NCBI RefSeq assembly: GCF_014385085.1
Contig: NZ_JACRTD010000006.1
Span: 1-64,000 of the forward strand
DNA: 64,000 bases
From: Youxingia wuxianensis
GTDB lineage: Bacteria > Bacillota > Clostridia > Oscillospirales > Ruminococcaceae
Direction: 5' to 3'
A model generated the notes under the pieces. The model saw nothing but the letters and a program-made list of their open reading frames with translations. It did not search any database and was not told the origin of the DNA. Made by a program: the position numbers and the translations under genes. Within the stretch, counting starts at the first letter, position 1. Each line of letters begins with the position of its first letter. This document shows positions 7,841 through 15,863 of the stretch, in pieces.

Positions 7841-9319
7841 TTAAAGGATGATACAAATAAGACCTGTACAGCCTTCGTTGATAATTCGTTCGATTGTTTC
7901 CTGCAGCTTCATTCTGGCGTCGGATGGCATGCGGTACAGTTTGTTATGCAGCCCTTCGTTTACCAGTTCATGCAGGCTCTTTCCAAAAATATTGCTCTCC
8001 CAAATCTTGCTTGGACTTTCCTCAAATTCACGCAGCAGATACATTACCAGTTCTTCCGACTGTTTTTCGCTTCCCACGATAGGAGAAACTTCCGTTGTAA
8101 TATTGGCGGCCATCATATGGATGGAAGGCGCGGATGCTTTCAGCCGTACGCCGTACCGTCCGCCCTGTTTAACAATTTCCGGCTCCTCCAAAGTCAGCTC
8201 CTCCAAGGACGGCATCACAATGCCGTAGCCGGTGGCCGCCACCTCATCCAAAGCGCATTTTACCTTATCATATTCTTTCTTTATGGCAGCAAGCTCAATC
8301 ATACAAGGCATAAGACCGCTTTCATCTGCAATGTCCAGGCCAGTGGCCTCTCCCAGAATTTTATAAAACAGTCCCCCTTGTACTTCTACGCGGGTTTTCG
8401 CGCTTCCGGAGCCAAGATCAATATTTTCCAGCTCTACCCGGCTGATATACTCACATTCATTCATCGCCATCAGTTTGGTTTTCAACTGGCCGATGTGGGT
8501 GATAGCGGACGCGCTGGTCTGAATGGACTCATACAAGGCCGCCTTCAGCCAGTGAGTGCTTTCCAGGGAGTTGATCCATCCTGGGATTTCCACAGCCACC
8601 TCTCTTACCGGGAACTCAAACAGCACATTAGTCAGGATATTTTTTATATCCTCTTCTCCCAGATCCAGACAGTTGACCGCTACTACCGGCACCTCATATC
8701 TTTCCCGAAGCTCCCCACACAGTTGTTGGGCAGAGGCAGCCGAAGGATCCACACAGTTAAGCAGTACCACAAATGGCTTGTTGATCTGTTTTAATTCGGT
8801 AACTACCCGCAGTTCCGCTTCTTCATATTCTACACGGGGAATTTCGCTGATACTGCCGTCGGTGGTGACCACTAGTCCGATGGTGCTATGTTCGTTGATT
8901 ACCTTTTGAGTTCCGATCTCCGCCGCCATATTAAAAGGAATTTCCTGTTCAAACCAGGGGGTAACCACCATACGGGGCTGTTCATTTTCAATATAGCCTA
9001 AGGAGCTTGGAACAATATAGCCTACGCAATCGATCATTCTCACATTGAAGGATGCATTGTCCGCCAGGGAAATTTTCACCGCTTCTTCGGGAATAAATTT
9101 GGGTTCGGTTGTCATAATAGTACGTCCGGCCGCCGACTGCGGGAGCTCATCGGTAGCCCGTTCCCGTACAAACTCACTGGTGATATTGGGAATGACCAAA
9201 GTTTCCATAAAGCGCTTGATAAATGTAGATTTTCCAGTACGCACCGGTCCTACTACTCCTATGTAAATATCCCCGCCTGTGCGTTTGGCGATATCTTTAT
9301 AAATGGTCTGTGACTCCAT
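7841..9319 (-). CDS. spoIVA: Stage IV sporulation protein A, spore coat basement-layer ATPase
   Basis: Self-assembles, using ATP hydrolysis, into the layer on the outer forespore membrane on which the coat is built; needed also for cortex formation. The 492-residue product equals the Bacillus subtilis length. Walker A GPVRTGKST at 24-32, GDIYIGVVG before it, and the conserved C-terminal end ICIIL are present. Start at the second of two ATG codons (9319) has better spacing from GGGGAG and matches the family N-terminus; 9322 is the alternative. The partner gene spoVM lies upstream at 11085-11168. Confidence 0.95.
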   Translation of the reverse strand: MESQTIYKDIAKRTGGDIYIGVVGPVRTGKSTFIKRFMETLVIPNITSEFVRERATDELPQSAAGRTIMTTEPKFIPEEAVKISLADNASFNVRMIDCVGYIVPSSLGYIENEQPRMVVTPWFEQEIPFNMAAEIGTQKVINEHSTIGLVVTTDGSISEIPRVEYEEAELRVVTELKQINKPFVVLLNCVDPSAASAQQLCGELRERYEVPVVAVNCLDLGEEDIKNILTNVLFEFPVREVAVEIPGWINSLESTHWLKAALYESIQTSASAITHIGQLKTKLMAMNECEYISRVELENIDLGSGSAKTRVEVQGGLFYKILGEATGLDIADESGLMPCMIELAAIKKEYDKVKCALDEVAATGYGIVMPSLEELTLEEPEIVKQGGRYGVRLKASAPSIHMMAANITTEVSPIVGSEKQSEELVMYLLREFEESPSKIWESNIFGKSLHELVNEGLHNKLYRMPSDARMKLQETIERIINEGCTGLICIIL

Positions 9320-9356
9320 CATCTTCTCCCCTTTCGGTAAATCTTAAAGAAGTTCT

Positions 9357-10889
9357 TCATTTCATTGGGATAATCAGCATCTTCGCCGCGCCTAAATCCT
9401 TATCTTCCAGGTGGTTCCCGTCCATAATCGCAGCTACCGAAGTGTTATAGCGTTTAGCAATATCCCATACGCTTTCCTTTTCGGTAGGATAGTACAGATA
9501 AAGCAAATTATCCTGGCGGGATTTACAGCGGCTTTCATCTACCGAAACATCACACAGGACGTTTTTACGGTATTGATTATAAATGCTCCCTTTTATTTTA
9601 ATTGTGCACCGAACCTCAATTTTTTCATGACCGGTCATGGAGAAGGTAGTGGCGTCCACCCGGACCATAGGGCTGAACATAACCGCGTCATAACCTTGGC
9701 TGAGTTGGATTTTATGGGTAAATTCCTGCATTTGGTCATAATAGGCAATCTCATCGTCCTCTTCGTACACAAACATACAGATATTTAGCTTCCCGGAAAC
9801 CACAATACAATCCTTTTCCACCTTTGCCATCACCGAGGACGCAACACACCAGGTATCGATAATTCCTTTCACGTTGGGTGGGAGGTCCAGTGTTTCTTTG
9901 TACATACAATTTTCGTTGGCTATATCTACAAGCTGTAAGAAAGGTACCTGCTTTGACTGCTGTTTACATTCATAACAGGTAGAATAACAATCGCTGCAAG
10001 CTTCTAATTCTACCTTGCGGTGGGCGGTTGCACACGCGTTAATAGCAATTTCCAAAGAAAAAATCCGGTTCTCTCCCTCCGGGTCCCGTTTGGGGGTAAT
10101 CTCCACAGAGCATACATCATACCACACGTTGCACAAACAGTCCTCATCCACATTGTCAATATCGATAATCTGACTCACCGGAAGGGCATATTCCATCATA
10201 TCCAATTTCCTGCTGTCTTCTTCACAGGCATAGATAATCTTAATACTCACTTCCCCTTTGGTGATTACTTTGGAAGTGATCACTTTATAATCCACTACTT
10301 CTGCAGACACGTTATACCGGATTACTCCGCCGATAGGAGATTTTCCATACCCCAGCTCCACTTCTTCCCGGATAGTCAACTGACGGATAACCTGGGGCAG
10401 AATTTTAATGTTTTCCACCCTGTCATGGCATAGCTGCATTCCCATTCCAGTGGCGTCGCATACTACTTCTTCCTCGCCCTGACTGGTTACTTTGATGGCC
10501 ATGGTCACTGCTCCCCGCATGTCTAAACGGCGCTGGCTGACAGCCCGGCAGTTAAAATATTCTACCGATTGGGATACGCATACGGTAGGGGTGATGGGCG
10601 CAGTGCGAAGCTCAATAACCTTGGTATAAGGAATTTTATACTCTGTATGGCGGATACATCTCTCTTCATCCAAATAATAAAGATGGGCCACCGCCATCCC
10701 ATCGATAGCCAGTTTATCCCCATTTACCATACTTGAAAGGATAGACGGCACCACTTCACACCGAAGTATCTTTTGGATATCAGGACAATAATCCGGCAGC
10801 AGTACATCACATTCGATCGGCTGTTCCGCGGTACCGTCATAGATAACTTCGTTTATGCTTACGGTCTGCTTTGCTAAATTCAGTTCCAT
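9357..10889 (-). CDS. SPOCS (DUF3794) domain protein with C-terminal LysM
   Basis: 510 residues with repeated SPOCS/DUF3794 segments (for example EQPIECDVLLPDYCPDIQKI near 22-41 and DLPPNVKGIIDTWC near 343) and a C-terminal LysM-like peptidoglycan-binding module (TEKESVWDIAKRYNTSV ... LIIPMK). Such proteins are found in spore-forming Clostridia and are linked to spore envelope formation; the exact role is unknown. No signal peptide is visible. It lies 37 bp upstream of spoIVA in the same direction, which supports a sporulation role and possible cotranscription. Confidence 0.85.
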   Translation of the reverse strand: MELNLAKQTVSINEVIYDGTAEQPIECDVLLPDYCPDIQKILRCEVVPSILSSMVNGDKLAIDGMAVAHLYYLDEERCIRHTEYKIPYTKVIELRTAPITPTVCVSQSVEYFNCRAVSQRRLDMRGAVTMAIKVTSQGEEEVVCDATGMGMQLCHDRVENIKILPQVIRQLTIREEVELGYGKSPIGGVIRYNVSAEVVDYKVITSKVITKGEVSIKIIYACEEDSRKLDMMEYALPVSQIIDIDNVDEDCLCNVWYDVCSVEITPKRDPEGENRIFSLEIAINACATAHRKVELEACSDCYSTCYECKQQSKQVPFLQLVDIANENCMYKETLDLPPNVKGIIDTWCVASSVMAKVEKDCIVVSGKLNICMFVYEEDDEIAYYDQMQEFTHKIQLSQGYDAVMFSPMVRVDATTFSMTGHEKIEVRCTIKIKGSIYNQYRKNVLCDVSVDESRCKSRQDNLLYLYYPTEKESVWDIAKRYNTSVAAIMDGNHLEDKDLGAAKMLIIPMK

Positions 10890-11035
10890 ATAGCTTACCT
10901 CTCCTCACTGTTTATAATGACTGGCCGGCAGCCAATCTTTGCAGCACGCCGAAGATAAGGGCGATACTTAAAAATTCTTCTACACAAATATATGTCCATT
11001 TCTTCTTTTCTAGCACAGAATTTTGAAAAAGAACA

Positions 11036-11063
11036 AAAAAACAGGACGGATATCTTATCCGTC
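11036..11063 (-). terminator. Terminator after spoVM
   Basis: GGACGGATA / TATCCGTCC stem (11043-11063) with a 3-base loop; the minus strand continues TGTTTTTTTG. Confidence 0.85.
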
Positions 11064-11084
11064 CAAAATTTATTCCGTGTATAT

Positions 11085-11168
11085 TTATGCTGGATCTTTT
11101 TTAATTTTAAAGAAAAAACGAAGAATAGGGGATAAGAACTTCGGACTTTTTACCACGACAATTTTCAT
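11085..11168 (-). CDS. spoVM: Stage V sporulation protein M (27 residues)
   Basis: A 27-residue amphipathic peptide that in spore formers marks the convex outer forespore membrane and anchors SpoIVA. Translation from ATG 11168 begins MKIVVVKSPKFL and ends with a basic stretch KIKKDPA. It has the family pattern MK-hydrophobic-K-x-P-K-F-L with Pro9 in the position that is essential in B. subtilis. AGGTGGT lies 7 bases before the start and a terminator follows directly. The spoIVA gene is about 1.8 kb downstream on the same strand. Too short for most gene finders. Confidence 0.85.
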   Translation of the reverse strand: MKIVVVKSPKFLSPILRFFFKIKKDPA

Positions 11169-11221
11169 ATGACAGACCACCTTTTAAAAAATATAATATG
11201 TTGATATACAAGGTGCGCTTC

Positions 11222-11380
11222 TCATAAAAGCAGCACCCTAATTCCTAATGCAACCAGTCCCAGCCCAGCCATAATCAGTACGATTTTAAGGGAGGTAAAC
11301 AGCGCCAGTACTACGCCAAGCCCAAAGCCTGCGCCAACCATCGCCCAGCAGTTGCAGTCATAAAACTGATGTTTTTTCAT
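11222..11380 (-). CDS. Small hydrophobic protein, 52 residues
   Basis: ATG at 11380 is preceded by AAGGGGG with 10-base spacing and opens a 52-codon frame: MKKHQFYDCNCWAMVGAG, then two hydrophobic stretches separated by a short SLK turn, so probably a small membrane hairpin protein. The N-terminal YDCNCW motif is reminiscent of small uncharacterised proteins of Clostridia. It is 53 bp upstream of spoVM in the same direction, and the region between has no terminator, so the two are probably cotranscribed. Function unknown; a sporulation link is inferred from context only. Confidence 0.65.
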   Translation of the reverse strand: MKKHQFYDCNCWAMVGAGFGLGVVLALFTSLKIVLIMAGLGLVALGIRVLLL

Positions 11381-11483
11381 TGTTTGTCGGCCCCCTTTAT
11401 CTTGCCTATATCCGCTTTAACCTATTATACGTTTTTTTTAAATTTTGGTTACAAACGGTCAAAATACAGATGTACAACAGTTT

Positions 11484-11534
11484 AAAAAGGCCCTTTGCCA
11501 AAACAGGAGTCTGTTTTGGCAAAGGGCCTTTTTT
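11484..11534. terminator. Strong bidirectional terminator
   Basis: 23-bp stem (11484-11506 with 11511-11533) with 4-base loop GAGT, flanked by A-run and T-run. It directly follows the stop codon of the 58-residue gene on the minus strand. Confidence 0.9.
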
Positions 11535-11537
11535 ATA

Positions 11538-11714
11538 TCAAAGATCATCCGCATCCTGTACCGGGACCTCTCCGGGAACAACCGGTTTGCCGGTGTACAT
11601 CCCCTGGGGATCGGTTTCGCTGGGAAGGCGGTCAATTACCTGTTCTACCCTGCGTTCCACCCGGTCTTTTACTTGTTTGGATACTGGGGCGACTTTGCTC
11701 TCTTTCTTTTCCAT
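11538..11714 (-). CDS. Small conserved-looking hypothetical protein, 58 residues
   Basis: Starts MEKKESKVAPVSKQ and contains a charged helix (VKDRVERRVEQVIDRLP) followed by SETDPQGMYTGKP and an acidic end. GGAGG is 10 bases before ATG 11714. It starts 5 bp after the spoVT stop and is followed at once by a strong terminator, so it is the last gene of the spoVT transcript. I do not recognise a family; the context suggests forespore or late sporulation expression. Confidence 0.7.
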   Translation of the reverse strand: MEKKESKVAPVSKQVKDRVERRVEQVIDRLPSETDPQGMYTGKPVVPGEVPVQDADDL

Positions 11715-11719
11715 AAGGC

Positions 11720-12262
11720 TTATTCCTCCATTTGTTTTCCGAGGAAAGCCGCTCCCACTTGTATTAATTTCATCTCTGTATCCGTTGCCGGATTGGGATT
11801 TTCTCCGGCGATAAACATCAGGCTTCCACAAACATCGCCCGCGGCGATAATCGGGGCCTGTACCAAAGCGTACCGGTCCACTCCCTCTACCGGCTGCATT
11901 CTTTTTCCGTCACTTTCTGTAATGGCAAACTGTCTGCGCTGTTCCATCATTTCTTCCAGCGCTGGGGATACCCTGCGTTCCAGAAGTTCTTTTTTAGGGA
12001 TTCCCGCTACGCTTATTACATGGTCCCGGTCGCATACTACCACCGGATAACCGCCCACTTTGCTTAAAACTTCCGCATACTGGGTAGAAAATGAAGAAAG
12101 TTCCCCAATGGGAGAATATTTTTTGAAAATTACCTCGCCGTCGTTATCTGTATATATTTCAAGGGGGTCGCCCTCCCTGATACGCATTGTTCTTCTGATT
12201 TCTTTTGGGATTACCACCCGTCCCAAATCGTCAATGCGCCGTACAATTCCTGTGGCTTTCAT
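11720..12262 (-). CDS. spoVT: Stage V sporulation protein T, AbrB-type regulator
   Basis: Forespore regulator that adjusts sigma-G dependent genes. The N-terminal AbrB swapped-hairpin DNA-binding domain (MKATGIVRRIDDLGRVVIPK, residues 1-20 onward) and a C-terminal GAF-like domain are both present; 180 residues is close to the B. subtilis protein (178). Divergent from the cotJ operon. AGGAGG lies 9-10 bases upstream of ATG 12262. Confidence 0.95.
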   Translation of the reverse strand: MKATGIVRRIDDLGRVVIPKEIRRTMRIREGDPLEIYTDNDGEVIFKKYSPIGELSSFSTQYAEVLSKVGGYPVVVCDRDHVISVAGIPKKELLERRVSPALEEMMEQRRQFAITESDGKRMQPVEGVDRYALVQAPIIAAGDVCGSLMFIAGENPNPATDTEMKLIQVGAAFLGKQMEE

Positions 12263-12589
12263 TAGAATTGTTCCTCCTTATTTCCATTTATGGTGTGTCT
12301 CACCTTTTTGTCGGTACGATTATTATTTACAGACAAAAACTGAATTATGTGGAAGTTTCAAATTGCTTTTACAGGAATGTTTACCCAAATTTTTCTTTTG
12401 CGGTTATTTTTGACAGATCGGGTTTGCTGCCAGACGGAAAATTCTTGTTTTTAAAATAAATAGTTTCATTTGATATTGCAGCTGCGTTTTTCCCCCATTT
12501 AATTTCAAGCACATACCTAAAGATATGAATATAATGATCGTGAGGGGCTTCGCTTCCTCAGAATTCTTTGAGTAAGGAGAATATGATTT
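12263..12589. other. Divergent spoVT / cotJ regulatory region
   Basis: No gene is supported. It should hold the spoVT (forespore) and cotJ (mother-cell) promoters. CATACCTA at 12512-12519 resembles a sigma-E -10 box and TATAAT occurs at 12530-12535, but neither has a convincing partner box, so I do not assign them. Confidence 0.5.
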
Positions 12590-12802
12590 ATGGATTGCAA
12601 AAAAGAAACTCCGGCAGTGTTTATCGCTGTTGAAGAGAACGCAGCATATGCGTGTCCCCAACAGATGGAACTTGCCATGTTCTATACTCCGTGGCAGGAG
12701 TGGTGTTCTGTATACGAGCCTGAAGTTGCCCTTGAAAGAGGCACGGTTTTTCCAGGGTTAGATAAACCTTTCATTGGACAGGAGGCGGTTCCCAATGTGT
12801 GA
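12590..12802 (+). CDS. cotJA: Spore coat protein CotJA
   Basis: Small coat component needed, with CotJC, in the inner coat. The 70-residue product contains the family core MFYTPWQEW near 30-38 and GTVFPGLDKPF near 52-62. GGAG lies 10 bases before ATG 12590. It overlaps cotJB by 8 bp, so the two are translationally coupled. It is the first gene of the cotJABC operon, whose third gene is split (see 13053-13166 and 17505-18419). Confidence 0.9.
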   Translation: MDCKKETPAVFIAVEENAAYACPQQMELAMFYTPWQEWCSVYEPEVALERGTVFPGLDKPFIGQEAVPNV

Positions 12803-13046
12803 GCGTCGTCGTTTATTAAAAGTTATTCAAAATTATGATTTCACCTTATATGACCTGTCCCTATATCTTGACAGCCATCCAAGGTGTAAAAATGCTCTTG
12901 CCTATTATAGTAAGGTAAAACAAGCACGGGATTGTGCAGTAGCAGAATTCGAAAACAAATTTGGTCCCCTCACCCACAGCAGCGCGGCGAATTTAGAGTG
13001 CTGGCAGTGGGTAAAAGGACCGTGGCCATGGGAATTGGAGGCGTAA
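12795..13046 (+). CDS. cotJB: Spore coat protein CotJB
   Basis: 83 residues with the CotJB pattern LYDLSLYLDSHP, a charged helix, ENKFGPLT and the C-terminal WVKGPWPWE. Start at ATG 12795 is chosen because AGGAGG is 9 bases upstream; a longer frame from TTG 12774 has none. cotJC follows after 6 bp. Confidence 0.9.
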   Translation: MCERRRLLKVIQNYDFTLYDLSLYLDSHPRCKNALAYYSKVKQARDCAVAEFENKFGPLTHSSAANLECWQWVKGPWPWELEA

Positions 13047-13052
13047 TACATT

Positions 13053-13166
13053 ATGTGGATATATGAGAAAAAATTAGAATACCCCGTAAAAATTAAAAAT
13101 CCAAATCCCGCTCTGGCGAAGGTAATCATTAGCCAGTTGGGCGGTCCCAATGGTAAAAAGAGATGA
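13053..13166 (+). CDS. cotJC: cotJC, 5' part, interrupted by the intervening element
   Basis: ATG 13053 opens the CotJC N-terminus: MWIYEKKLEYPVKI ... NPALAKVIISQLGGP, which matches the start of CotJC (B. subtilis begins MWVYEKKLQYPVKV). After Pro32 the frame leaves the gene: NGKKR then TGA at 13164-13166. The crossover point is GG at 13143-13144; joining 13053-13147 to 17552 onward continues DGELGAATRYLQQRY in frame and gives a 320-residue protein. In the split state only a 37-residue stub is made. GGAGG is 11 bases upstream of the ATG. Confidence 0.9.
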   Translation: MWIYEKKLEYPVKIKNPNPALAKVIISQLGGPNGKKR

Positions 13167-13168
13167 TT
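13119..13168. other. Left junction of the element (attL-like)
   Basis: The left 25 bases are cotJC coding sequence; the right part (13145-13168) ends in AAAAAGAGATGATT (13155-13168), the inverse complement of AATCATCTCTTTTT at the right junction. Crossover dinucleotide GG at 13143-13144 within GGTCC. Confidence 0.85.
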
Positions 13169-13231
13169 TATATTGAAAAATGCTCTTCCCTGGGATAAAA
13201 TGAGTATATTAACAGGAGGGGGAGAGAGCGA

Positions 13232-13831
13232 ATGACTGCGCGGATCAGACTGGCGACCATACAAGACGCCAAAGAAATACTGAATATCTATCGTCCTTAT
13301 ATCAAGGATACCTGCATTACCTTTGAATATGAGGTTCCATCCCTGGAAGAGTTTACTCAGCGTATTCGGGATATCTCCCGGGAATATCCTTACCTGGTAT
13401 GTGAAATTGACGGCCGCGTGGTGGGATATGCTTACGCCCACCGTCAGCTGGCACGGGCGGCTTACCAGTGGAATGCGGAGTTGTCCGTTTATGTGGACCA
13501 GGCATATGTGGGCCATAAAATCGGCGGCGCTTTGTATGGCGCCCTGCTGGAAATTTTGGCTTGTCAGAACGTTCAAAATGTCTATGGCCTGGTTACTTCC
13601 CCAAACCCTGGCAGCCAGCGTCTGCATGAAAAATTCGGCTTTGGGATCATGGGGGTCTGTAAGGACACGGGCTATAAAAATGGAAAATGGCACGACGTCA
13701 TCTGGTTTGAAAAAAAAATTGGGCCCCACTCTGCCCCGCCGAAGCCGTTTGAGCCTGTAGACGGGCTCGCGGTCTCTCTTATCAAAAGAATAACCGAAAG
13801 TCATGAAAAAATTATAAAAAAACAGCCGTAA
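13232..13831 (+). CDS. GNAT-family N-acetyltransferase (phosphinothricin-acetyltransferase-like)
   Basis: 199 residues; begins TARIRLATIQDAKEILNIY, and has the acetyl-CoA-binding region VGHKIGGALYGALLE near 90-105 and NPGSQRLHEKFGF near 126-138, as in Pat/YwnH enzymes. The protein probably acetylates a small amine or amino-acid analogue; substrate unknown. AGGAGGGGG lies upstream of ATG 13232. It sits inside the cotJC element, in the cotJ direction, only 65 bp past the cotJC stub, so readthrough from the cotJ promoter could express it. A terminator follows at 13931-13969. Confidence 0.85.
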   Translation: MTARIRLATIQDAKEILNIYRPYIKDTCITFEYEVPSLEEFTQRIRDISREYPYLVCEIDGRVVGYAYAHRQLARAAYQWNAELSVYVDQAYVGHKIGGALYGALLEILACQNVQNVYGLVTSPNPGSQRLHEKFGFGIMGVCKDTGYKNGKWHDVIWFEKKIGPHSAPPKPFEPVDGLAVSLIKRITESHEKIIKKQP

Positions 13832-13930
13832 AACCATCCTGCACCTCTGTGGCCAGCGTTCAAAAACCCGGATGTTTTTCCCCGTCATCAGCGGACGTCT
13901 CCCCGCAAGCTGCAGACTGGGGCTGCAAAA

Positions 13931-13969
13931 AGAAGAGGCCTGTAAGCTTTTCGCTTACAGGTCTCTTTT
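13931..13969. terminator. Bidirectional terminator between GNAT and ACT genes
   Basis: AGAGGCCTGTAAGC pairs with GCTTACAGGTCTCT (one G-U pair); A-rich left side and TTTT right side make it work for both convergent genes. Confidence 0.85.
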
Positions 13970-13980
13970 GTACGGTTAAA

Positions 13981-14412
13981 TTACAGCTCGTTAATTTCGC
14001 TCTGGCAGATAAGTTCAATTCCGTTTTCGGTAAGCACTTTTTTAGCTTTCTCATTGTCCTCCACACGAAAGATCATATATGCCAGATCTTTCTTTCTGGT
14101 GATGAAAGCATAAGTGTACTCCAAATTAATATTATTTTCCCCTAAGAGATCCAGTATTTTTACCAGGCTGCCCGGCTCATCAGAAACTGCCGCAGCCAGT
14201 ACGGGAGTGATTGAGAAGATATAGTTTTCTTCTTTTAAGACACAAGCGGTTTTATACGGATCGTCCACAATTACCCGAAGGATCCCAAAATCCGGAGTTT
14301 CTGCAATAGACAGCGCCCGCATATCAATCCGGTTTTTTTCAAGCACCTTGGTAAATCTCGCCAACTGGCCAGGTTTATTCTCTACAAATACGGAGATTTG
14401 CTTCACGGTCAT
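13981..14412 (-). CDS. ACT domain protein
   Basis: 143 residues made of two ACT modules: VKQISVFVENKPGQLARFTK at 3-22 and AAAVSDEPGSLVKILDLLGE near 74-93. ACT domains bind amino acids and often regulate metabolism. The gene follows the PaaK-type ligase by 20 bp on the same strand, a pairing commonly seen in anaerobes, where it is thought to sense aromatic amino acids or their products. Ribosome site AGAGGTG is 7 bases before ATG 14412. Located inside the cotJC element, which is unusual cargo. Confidence 0.88.
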   Translation of the reverse strand: MTVKQISVFVENKPGQLARFTKVLEKNRIDMRALSIAETPDFGILRVIVDDPYKTACVLKEENYIFSITPVLAAAVSDEPGSLVKILDLLGENNINLEYTYAFITRKKDLAYMIFRVEDNEKAKKVLTENGIELICQSEINEL

Positions 14413-14432
14413 AACAGCGCACCTCTTTCCAA

Positions 14433-15734
14433 TTAATACAGTTTCCGGTTGTCGATTACACGCACCGCCTTGCCTTCGCTGCGGGCGATGGTTTTCGGCG
14501 CTACCAAGCGCACTTCCGCATAAATTCCCAGCATTGCCTTCATAGCTTCCACCAGTTCTTTTTCCCGGTTAGAAATCTCACTTAAATTATCCGAGAACAT
14601 TTCCGGCGTCATCTCCACCTGAACCTCTAAGCGGTCGCTGTTGTTGACCCTGCTGACAATAATCTGATAGTTTGCCGGATAACCTTTGTTCAGCAGCACA
14701 GTTTCAATCTGAGACGGGAATACATTGACGCCCTTGACAATGAGCATATCGTCGCTGCGGCCCATAGGCTTGCTCATTTTTACATGGGTTCTTCCGCAGG
14801 AACATTTCTCCCGGTTAAGAACACAAATATCGCGGGTACGGTACCGGAGCAGCGGGAAAGCCTGTTTGGTGATGCTGGTGAACACCAATTCCCCTTTCTC
14901 TCCATCCGGCAGGACCTCCCCTGTGACTGGATTGATAATCTCCGCAATAAAATGGTCTTCATTTACATGCATCCCGGTTTGTTCGCTGCATTCAAAAGAA
15001 ACGCCCGGACCGGAAATTTCAGTAAGGCCATAAATATCGTATGCCTTAATTCCCAATTTATTTTGAATGTCCTGGCGCATTTCTTCGCTCCAAGCTTCCG
15101 CGCCGAAGATCCCCGCTTTTAATTTTATTTTATCCCGAAGTCCTCTTTCCAGGATGCTTTCCGCCAGATAGGCCGCATAAGAAGGAGTACAGCAAAGAAT
15201 GGTGGCTCCTAAATCGGTCATAAACTGAATCTGCCGATCCGTGTTTCCTGAGGACATAGGCAGCGTCAGGGAGCCGACTTTATGAGAACCTCCATTGAGC
15301 CCCGGTCCCCCGGTAAACAGACCGTAACCATAGCATACCTGAACCACATCGTCTGCCGTTCCGCCCGCTGCAACAATCGCTCTGGCGCAGCAGTCATCCC
15401 ACAGATCGATATCATGCTGGGTATAAAAGGCGACCACCCGTTTTCCGGTAGTACCGCTGGTGGATTGGATACGAACGCAGTCGTGAAGCGGAACTGCGAG
15501 CAGGCCATAGGGGTATGCTTCTCTTAAATCGTCCTTTGTAAGAAAGGGGAGTTTATGTAAATCTTCCGTGGACTTAATATCCCCCGGAGTTACCCCTTTC
15601 TGCTCCATCAAGTTCCTGTAATAGGGCACATTATCATACACATGTTTTACTGTTTTTACCAGGCGTTCATCCTGCCAAGCCTTTATCTGCTCCCGAGACG
15701 CACATTCAATCTCGGGACGGAAGTAATTCCCCAT
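14433..15734 (-). CDS. paaK: Phenylacetate-CoA ligase family protein
   Basis: Adenylate-forming enzyme that activates an aryl-acetate with ATP and CoA. 433 residues, normal for the family: N-terminal NYFRPEIECASREQIKAWQ, P-loop-like STSGTTGKRVVAFYTQHD near 91-108, YGLTEISGPGV near 234-244 and the C-terminal GRSDDMLIVKGVNVFPSQI. The start at 15734 gives the family N-terminus and AAGGA is about 10 bases upstream; the frame can be extended to 15788 but the extra residues are not typical. Together with the ACT gene it suggests use or scavenging of aromatic acids from amino-acid fermentation. Lies inside the cotJC element. Confidence 0.9.
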   Translation of the reverse strand: MGNYFRPEIECASREQIKAWQDERLVKTVKHVYDNVPYYRNLMEQKGVTPGDIKSTEDLHKLPFLTKDDLREAYPYGLLAVPLHDCVRIQSTSGTTGKRVVAFYTQHDIDLWDDCCARAIVAAGGTADDVVQVCYGYGLFTGGPGLNGGSHKVGSLTLPMSSGNTDRQIQFMTDLGATILCCTPSYAAYLAESILERGLRDKIKLKAGIFGAEAWSEEMRQDIQNKLGIKAYDIYGLTEISGPGVSFECSEQTGMHVNEDHFIAEIINPVTGEVLPDGEKGELVFTSITKQAFPLLRYRTRDICVLNREKCSCGRTHVKMSKPMGRSDDMLIVKGVNVFPSQIETVLLNKGYPANYQIIVSRVNNSDRLEVQVEMTPEMFSDNLSEISNREKELVEAMKAMLGIYAEVRLVAPKTIARSEGKAVRVIDNRKLY

Positions 15735-15863
15735 GATTATCCATTCCTTTCTTTTATCTGTCCATCCTATTGGATCAGATTTTACCATCTATATCATAAC
15801 ATGTTACGCTTTTCACGTAAATATGGAATATTACAATGTTTTATGGGATTTTTCCTGATTTTT

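Noticed and set aside
11100..11220. Sigma-E/K promoter upstream of spoVM (CATATTAT near 11190)
   Set aside because: The -10-like word is present but no matching -35 element at proper spacing.
13053..13166. Reading the cotJC stub as a simple pseudogene
   Set aside because: The missing part is intact 4.4 kb away, the frames agree at the junction, and the element ends form an attP-like dyad; random decay does not explain this.
12905..13888. Long reverse-strand frame opposite cotJB, the cotJC stub and the GNAT gene
   Set aside because: No ribosome site or recognisable domain; the plus strand holds clear genes with family motifs.
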